A stretch of DNA of 36,377 nt, taken from positions 1 through 36,377 of IMG/VR virus record IMGVR_UViG_3300023443_001052; one strand, given 5' to 3'. Below the pieces are notes generated by a model that was given only the letters and a program-made list of their open reading frames with translations, made no database searches and had not been told where the DNA came from. Position numbers and translations under genes: made by a program. Below, one piece after another: positions 31,352 to 36,377 of this stretch. This stretch comes from a virus. The number at the start of each line of letters is the position of its first letter. The stretch's first letter is position 1.

Positions 31352-31884
31352 AGATCAAGGGACTCGAAATCTTGGAGAAGAACATGGCAGAATCCACGGC
31401 AATGAAAATCACCGTAGGTTTTCAAGGTATTGAGGGTGTTTTGAAATACAAAGGCGGGGCGACGGTCGCGGATGTTGCTCAGTTTATGGAGTTCGGGACA
31501 GAGAACCATCCAGCCAGGGCATTCTTGCGCACCTCGATATTTGAATCCAAAGAGAAAATTATAACGTTGTTCAAGAAAACCATGGGCAAAGTGTACAGAG
31601 GAAAAATGACAGTCCTTTCGGCTTACGAGAAAATAGGGACTTTTCTCGCAGGTGTTGTTTTGAAGAAGATGAAAAAGGCAAATTCTTTTGCTGCGGCGTT
31701 GGCAGATGCGACGACGACAAAAAAAGGACACGGTGTGATTTTTTTGGAATCAGGAATGCTTATGAGTTCGGTCTCGTGGGCTGTTCGAGGTCTAGGAAAC
31801 GCGATCGTAAGTACCGGAAAAGTACAACGCACAGGGCCTAGAAGAAAGTCCACAAAAGGACGAAGACCTAGGAGAGGCCGATAG
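31339..31884 (+). CDS. HK97 gp10-like / tail completion protein
   Basis: 181 aa from ATG 31339 (MAVLKIKGLEILEKNMAES), with GGGAG upstream; a longer frame to 31264 overlaps the previous gene by more. Family signature VAQFMEFGTENHPARAFLRT at about residues 45-65, matching the EfGt..ipaRpFlr pattern of gp10-like neck and tail-completion proteins. It ends in a basic tail (RTGPRRKSTKGRRPRRGR). Helps join or complete the head-tail interface. Confidence 0.75.
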   Translation: MAVLKIKGLEILEKNMAESTAMKITVGFQGIEGVLKYKGGATVADVAQFMEFGTENHPARAFLRTSIFESKEKIITLFKKTMGKVYRGKMTVLSAYEKIGTFLAGVVLKKMKKANSFAAALADATTTKKGHGVIFLESGMLMSSVSWAVRGLGNAIVSTGKVQRTGPRRKSTKGRRPRRGR

Positions 31885-34419
31885 ATGGCAAACACAGTCA
31901 ACAAAGTCGATCTTACCAAACTACTGTCCACGTTTTTAGGAGAGACCGTAGCTGGAGGCACTTACGATGATGTACTTCAGACGCTAAAAAAAGATAAAGC
32001 AGGTTTCGAAGGTTCAGCAACGGATTCCAAGAATTTTGCGATTCAGGTTTGGTCGAATCTGCAAGACGATATGTTTTTGACCACGTGGGATCGATTTTTT
32101 AAGTCAAACAAGGTTTGGAATTTCGCGGACGATACGGAGAGGGACGGCACAGGAACCGATGAAGGTTTGACGGTTGGAGATCTCAGTGTTTCGTTTTCCC
32201 CTACGTTCTCATTTTCTCGGTGCTTAACGGCAGGTACATCTTCAAGTACATGGACTAGCGTGGCCGCTTCTCCCGAGGTAACAGATCGTAATTCTGTGAC
32301 CGGAGTCATCACACCGACGAATCTAATAACTGTAAATGCAGATCCTACAAAATTCGATTTTGCGGGTGGGCTATTTCAATTTGTAGATTCACACACCGAT
32401 CCACTAAACCCCACACGAGACATAATAACACTCGGACCACAATCAGGCTTAACTTCAACTATCCTATTAACATCTCCGGTAACGTCGATATTAATAGACA
32501 AGGACGGAGTTTTTACATATTTAGACAGAACCCCAACCGGTGAAGAGCTGCGAGAAAAAGCAAATCTTGCAGCTATTATCCATCCCACAGGCTCTATTAT
32601 CGCGATAGAGTTTACACCAAGTTTTGCATGGTCTACGACGAATCTTGCAAGGGATATGGCAAGAAGCCAGGGGACAAGGAACGACGCAGGGAATAGATAT
32701 ATTCCGAACCCTGCAGCAGATCTGACGTTCAACAAAACACCAGGTAGAATAAGTGGTGATTGCATAAACGGAGGGGACACAGCAAACCCTAATGTAAAAA
32801 ACACACCTGTCTACGATCCTGTAGGTACAGGAGACAATATCCTATTCTATACGTACCAATCCGCTACCCCCGGTATGTGGATAAACCCTTTACTAACGCA
32901 AATAGATCCAGAATTCTGGGACGACGGTTCGGGTACCTTAGCAGCCGTGCCCCTAGGAATGTTTACGATCCAAACTATATATTTCACAGTACCTGTCAAT
33001 ACGGCAATACACTACGGACAAAAATTATACATTACATTCGAAGATGCTCTAGCAGGGATTACACTTGACGAAGCACTACGTGAAATTAACCCAGCTACGA
33101 ACCCTGCATTACACCAAGAAAATTTGATCGTACAACAAGGGACTTTAAATCTCACAGACCTCGCCAAAGCACAGTTTCTAGAGGCCGGACCCGGAGGCGG
33201 TGGTTCAGGAGGTCCGGGATCAGACACAGACGCAATACACGATAACGTGGATGGAGAGATCTCGGCTATTACCCAAAAGGCTACTCCCATTGGTGCAGAC
33301 CATTTGTTGATTGAAGACTCTGCCGCATCGGATGCTAAGAAGAGAATCCTAATTTCATCATTACCTGGTGGAACCGACGATGACGCAATCCATGACAACG
33401 TCGACGGGGAAATATCCGCTATCACTCAAAAATCAACCCCCGTGGGCGCAGACCACTTGCTCATTGAGGATTCGGCAGCATCCGATGCGAAGAAAAGGGT
33501 TTTGATCTCAGATCTTCCGGGAGGAACAGATGACGATGCGATTCACGATAACGTGGATGGGGAAATTTCTGCTATCGCTCAAAAAGTTACACCTACTGGT
33601 ACAGACTATTTACTCATTGAGGACACAGCGGCATCGAATGCAAAGAAGAGAATCTTAATTTCGTCATTGCCAAGTGGAACCGATGACGATGCAATACATG
33701 ACAACGTAAACGGAGAAATAGCTGCCGTCACTCAGAAAGTTACTCCCATAGGTGCTGATCATCTTCTGATCGAGGATTCATCAGCATCGAATGCCAAGAA
33801 ACGGATCTTAATTTCCTCATTACCGGGAGGAACAGACGAAGACGCAATTCACGATAATATCAACGGAGAAATATCTTCGATTACCCAAAAGGTTACGCCT
33901 GTAGGTGCTGATCATCTACTCATAGAAGATTCAGCCGCGTCCAATGCAAAGAAAAGAGTTTTAGTATCTTCGCTTCCTGCGATCCCTTCAGATCTAACAA
34001 AACACTTCACGTCACATAGTTACGAAGTGAGTAACTCAGGAGATTTCTATCTACTGTTCGGAGGGTCTGATTCAGGATCGGGTAATAAAGCGGACTCCAT
34101 CACACCCAGTAGGAGCTCCACACCGGAAGCATATTTCTTTGCGGGACACGACGGTAGGTTGATTCAAGTAGCGATTTCTACAGAAACGGTGGGCTCTCAA
34201 TCCGATGACGTGAATATTATACTAAGAGCTAACGATCTTACACTAGAGACCATAAACCTGAATTTTTCATCGAACAGAAACCAAACGGCAGTGTTTACAA
34301 GTGCAGCAGAATTTTCAAAATACGATGCTATGACTATCGAGCTCGATCAGGTGAGTGATTTTGACAATTGGGACGAGGTAGTAATTATGTGCACTTGGGA
34401 ATTGGACACCAGTACTTAA
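31885..34419 (+). CDS. Fibre-like virion protein with five 51-aa repeats
   Basis: 844 aa. Start contiguous with the previous stop. Residues 1-430 are beta-rich and unrecognised (VNKVDLTKLLSTFLGETVAG start). A glycine linker (GPGGGGSGGPG) leads into five copies of a 51-aa unit, typical piece TPVGADHLLIEDSAASDAKK, from codon 447. A C-terminal beta-rich domain of about 135 residues follows. AITQK..P.GAD.lLIEDS units are common in phage tail fibres and spikes. It lies inside the neck gene cluster, not after the baseplate, so it may be a capsid or collar fibre. Confidence 0.6.
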   Translation: MANTVNKVDLTKLLSTFLGETVAGGTYDDVLQTLKKDKAGFEGSATDSKNFAIQVWSNLQDDMFLTTWDRFFKSNKVWNFADDTERDGTGTDEGLTVGDLSVSFSPTFSFSRCLTAGTSSSTWTSVAASPEVTDRNSVTGVITPTNLITVNADPTKFDFAGGLFQFVDSHTDPLNPTRDIITLGPQSGLTSTILLTSPVTSILIDKDGVFTYLDRTPTGEELREKANLAAIIHPTGSIIAIEFTPSFAWSTTNLARDMARSQGTRNDAGNRYIPNPAADLTFNKTPGRISGDCINGGDTANPNVKNTPVYDPVGTGDNILFYTYQSATPGMWINPLLTQIDPEFWDDGSGTLAAVPLGMFTIQTIYFTVPVNTAIHYGQKLYITFEDALAGITLDEALREINPATNPALHQENLIVQQGTLNLTDLAKAQFLEAGPGGGGSGGPGSDTDAIHDNVDGEISAITQKATPIGADHLLIEDSAASDAKKRILISSLPGGTDDDAIHDNVDGEISAITQKSTPVGADHLLIEDSAASDAKKRVLISDLPGGTDDDAIHDNVDGEISAIAQKVTPTGTDYLLIEDTAASNAKKRILISSLPSGTDDDAIHDNVNGEIAAVTQKVTPIGADHLLIEDSSASNAKKRILISSLPGGTDEDAIHDNINGEISSITQKVTPVGADHLLIEDSAASNAKKRVLVSSLPAIPSDLTKHFTSHSYEVSNSGDFYLLFGGSDSGSGNKADSITPSRSSTPEAYFFAGHDGRLIQVAISTETVGSQSDDVNIILRANDLTLETINLNFSSNRNQTAVFTSAAEFSKYDAMTIELDQVSDFDNWDEVVIMCTWELDTST
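33223..33987 (+). repeat. Five tandem 153-bp coding repeats
   Basis: Units begin at 33223, 33376, 33529, 33682 and 33835, with exact 153-bp spacing. Protein identity between units is high, while synonymous positions differ (for example GACGCAATA, GACGCAATC, GATGCGATT), so they are older duplications kept by selection. Confidence 0.92.
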
Positions 34420-34465
34420 GCAACACCCTATTTCTAGGCATACAAATTTCTAGAAAAAGAACAAA

Positions 34466-34774
34466 ATGAACGAAAACATCACAACAGATTTCTCAACTAT
34501 GACACAAAAAGAAGCAATTTCTACAGCGGGAAAAAACGGACATTTCACGAAACCTTTCGCGATGTTATTGGGGATACTCTTGACCACAGGTACAGGTGCA
34601 ACCGCGACTGTGGTGTCGAATATCGATCGGCTAGAGACGGATGTAGAACATATGCAGGCTGTACAAACGTATCAATTAGGTTTGATTATTTGGCATGGCC
34701 AAATGTTAGAACCGATGCCAGAAAAACCTTTCACTCTCATCGAAAGAGAAAGAGCTTTGAAGATCCTGAAATGA
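34466..34774 (+). CDS. Small membrane protein in the neck cluster, 102 aa
   Basis: ATG 34466; only a weak AGAAAAAGAAC upstream. Polar N terminus, one membrane helix (FAMLLGILLTTGTGATATVV, about 32-51), then a short coiled coil (DRLETDVEHMQAVQTY). The type is like small spanin or holin-class proteins placed in structural operons, but no motif decides. Stop overlaps the next ATG (ATGA). Confidence 0.6.
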   Translation: MNENITTDFSTMTQKEAISTAGKNGHFTKPFAMLLGILLTTGTGATATVVSNIDRLETDVEHMQAVQTYQLGLIIWHGQMLEPMPEKPFTLIERERALKILK

Positions 34775-35148
34775 TTGAACTTTTACCAGAACTCAAAGAG
34801 ATTCTTTTTGAGTGCAACATGGGACCTTTGACGGTAACACGACGAGGACAGAAGACCCAAGACGATCACGGTCGTTTTATAAGGGCCGATGCTTCTACGT
34901 TTAGTCTCGATCCTGTAACAATACACTCACTGAGTGGGGCGGAGATTTCCAAAGTTCCTGGGTCCGATCGGTATCATGAAACGATTCAATTACACACCAC
35001 GCAAGAACTGCGTGCGAACACCGATGCTGGAGACGCGGATGCAGTGGCGTACCAAGACGACACTTTTAAAGTCTATTACAGAGACGACTACAACCCCCAT
35101 GCGGGGGTCTGGATTTTTTACGCAGGTTCGAAAGAGGTTACATCATGA
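34771..35148 (+). CDS. Putative head-tail joining (neck) protein, 125 aa
   Basis: Start at ATG 34771, overlapping the previous stop; a longer frame to 34690 lies in the membrane gene. Beta-rich: CNMGPLTVTRRGQKTQDDHG, a KVPGSDRYHETIQLHTTQEL segment and FKVYYRDDYNPHAGVWIFYA. It resembles phage neck proteins of gpFII-like class in size, strand pattern and position before the tail terminator gene. The assignment is by context. Confidence 0.5.
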   Translation: MIELLPELKEILFECNMGPLTVTRRGQKTQDDHGRFIRADASTFSLDPVTIHSLSGAEISKVPGSDRYHETIQLHTTQELRANTDAGDADAVAYQDDTFKVYYRDDYNPHAGVWIFYAGSKEVTS

Positions 35149-36011
35149 CCACTGTTTTCGATTCACCGGCACGGTTAGACCTCGTTGAGAAAGGGCTATA
35201 TGATGCATTCACGGAATCTCTTGGGGGGGATTTGGTGTCTTGGGGTAATTTCGAACCTTCGAGAGGACAACTTCCTTCTCGCTACGTATCTTTGAGAGTC
35301 ATCTCTCCGTTTTCTCCCGAATCGCTACCGAATCCAAAGACAAGAAAAACAGCCAGTGAGATAGATTCGATTGACATCAAGTTCTTGTCACCTACAGCGA
35401 ATGAGAGGAACACTTTTCGTTTGAACGGGGTTTCGTACGTGAATACGAATGGAGGGACAGAAACACCCGAGACCGTTCGCGATACTTTTTTAGCTTTGGT
35501 CGTTGGAGATACACTCGTAACATCCACTGCCGTAGCAATATCTACAGATAAGATAAGGCTTACACCTAGCGTTTCGGGAGGCCTCTGGGAACTAAATCTC
35601 CGAGGAGAAATGGTTGTAGATGCGAAGACCGAAACAGGCAACATATTGAGCATTGCTACAGTTCTGGATATAGGACTTTTGGAGATTTCCTGTTTTTCAC
35701 AAGATACGTCTCTTCAAAATGGGGCGCAAAACCTATCTTCCAAGTGCTCTTCGTCATTACGTTCGCCCGCTTTTGCTGAGAATCTTTGGCACAATGGAAT
35801 TTCTATTTTAGGAGTCGACAAGCCTCAAGGCCTTGATGCTATTTCGGGTCGTGAATGGGAGACCCGAACCTCCCAAACAGTAACTCTAGGTATCCTTTCC
35901 ACTGTGGTGGAGATAGACACACCAGTTACTTCGATCACAATAACACCCGACCTTAAAAACCTTCTAGGGGACACGGAACATTCCGAACCTCTAACAATTG
36001 CTTTACCGTAA
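35145..36011 (+). CDS. Tail terminator / neck protein, LIC_12616-like with inserted domain
   Basis: 288 aa; ATG overlaps the previous TGA (ATGA). N-terminal half: a terminator-like fold start (RLDLVEKGLYDAFTESLGGD, SRYVSLRVISPF). Middle: an extra beta-domain (FRLNGVSYVNTNGGTETPET, TAVAISTDKIRLTPSVSGG). C-terminal: LEISCFSQDTSL, SSSLRSPAFAENLWHNGISI and GREWETRTSQTVTLGI, which match the short LIC_12616-type proteins found just before sheath genes. It caps the tail tube end. Confidence 0.65.
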   Translation: MTTVFDSPARLDLVEKGLYDAFTESLGGDLVSWGNFEPSRGQLPSRYVSLRVISPFSPESLPNPKTRKTASEIDSIDIKFLSPTANERNTFRLNGVSYVNTNGGTETPETVRDTFLALVVGDTLVTSTAVAISTDKIRLTPSVSGGLWELNLRGEMVVDAKTETGNILSIATVLDIGLLEISCFSQDTSLQNGAQNLSSKCSSSLRSPAFAENLWHNGISILGVDKPQGLDAISGREWETRTSQTVTLGILSTVVEIDTPVTSITITPDLKNLLGDTEHSEPLTIALP

Positions 36012-36023
36012 AGGAAAAAATAC

Positions 36024-36377
36024 ATGTCCGTAGTCAATCTTTTGTTCGATATCAATATCTTAGTTGCCGGTGCGGCTGCTCAAAAAGTATCTTTCGGTTC
36101 TCAGTTGGGGGCATTCACGCACGTAATTACTGCGAACCGTCAAGACGGTCCTTACTTCGATATTACCGAAGCCGAAGCAGCAGGGTTTACGTTGGGGGCA
36201 ACCCCTGCGATCCACGCGTGGGTCACCGCAGCGCTTGCGCAGGAAAACGGGATCGACAAGGTCCTTGTTGGTAGAATCGACGCAGGCGATGCTTCACTCA
36301 CCGTAACCCTAAACGCAATTGAGGCAGAGAATCCAGGTTCATTTTTCTTTTTGAATATCGAATCAAGAACCGATGCC
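36024..36377 (+). CDS. DUF3383-like tail sheath protein (partial, N-terminal 118 aa)
   Basis: ATG 36024 with AAGGAAAAA about 7 nt upstream; runs off the end of the window. The start VVNLLFDINILVAGAAAQKV and FTHVITANRQDGPYFDITEA, then NAIEAENPGSFFFLNIESRT, follow the DUF3383 / sheath-like pattern (strand, anchor, then ALnaIeaenp..Fyfl..esR). Sheath monomers contract to drive injection, so this marks a myovirus. Confidence 0.75.
   Translation, partial: MSVVNLLFDINILVAGAAAQKVSFGSQLGAFTHVITANRQDGPYFDITEAEAAGFTLGATPAIHAWVTAALAQENGIDKVLVGRIDAGDASLTVTLNAIEAENPGSFFFLNIESRTDA

Noticed and set aside
1-36377. CRISPR array, tRNA, rRNA, integrase, transposase
   Set aside because: No spaced direct repeats of CRISPR type, no cloverleaf noticed by eye, and no recombinase or transposase motif in any reading frame. 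A tRNA scan was not possible.

Overview
The window is part of a tailed bacteriophage genome with a contractile-tail (myovirus) type virion. The evidence is an ordered morphogenesis set: TerL, a DUF1073/HI1409-type portal, an F-like minor head protein, a DUF2213 protease-scaffold, a Gp24-like cement protein, a DUF2184 capsid, a DUF4054 neck protein, a gp10-like protein, an LIC_12616-like tail terminator and the start of a DUF3383 sheath-like protein. No integrase, lysogeny repressor module, tRNA, rRNA, CRISPR array or insertion sequence is visible. The host cannot be named. Shine-Dalgarno sites of AGGAG type and sigma70-like promoters point to an ordinary bacterium. The very dense packing, with stop/start overlaps of ATGA, TAATG or 8 nt, is typical of a lytic phage.

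Layout. (1) 1-3685, rightward: end of a putative small terminase, then TerL, portal and minor head protein. (2) 3686-19272, leftward: one long operon. Read from its promoter near 19300 it holds a short first gene, an unknown 190-aa gene, a 43-aa membrane peptide plus endolysin (lysis pair), small unknown genes, a PrimPol-DEAD-box primase/helicase, a DUF6745 protein with 27 tandem tetrapeptides, a small GHHH-motif protein, a Cas4/AddB-like Fe-S nuclease, an SNF2-type helicase, a putative ssDNA-binding protein, a family A DNA polymerase with proofreading domain, a Gp157-like protein, an HTH regulator, a RusA resolvase and a dATP/dGTP diphosphohydrolase domain. This is a nearly complete replication and recombination set. 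(3) 19463-20110, rightward: an isolated HExxH metallopeptidase between two terminators. (4) 20176-21294: noncoding DNA with two 110-bp near-perfect palindromes in inverted orientation, plus further copies of the same core in mirror symmetry. It is a candidate origin, partition, packaging or telomere-type site. (5) 21330-25759, rightward: small unknown early-type genes around a PRPP-synthetase-like plus NAMPT-like pair that matches the NAD+ reconstitution (NARP1) anti-defence architecture. (6) 25797-26993: a secreted moron-like protein that resembles an alpha/beta hydrolase lacking its serine. (7) 27149-36377, rightward: head, neck and early tail genes, including an 844-aa fibre-like protein with five 51-aa repeats.

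How it fits together. Two promoters with nearly identical sequence and geometry (TTGACA, 17 bp, TA-rich -10, then ATGGAC 6 nt later) face away from each other at 19300 and 21300. They appear to start the leftward replication/lysis operon and the rightward takeover/NAD operon, both as leaderless messages, and they flank the palindrome region. The most notable features are the palindrome region, the twin leaderless promoters, the NAD+ module, the paired small membrane proteins with a shared C-x9-CKEI motif, and the 12-bp minisatellite gene.
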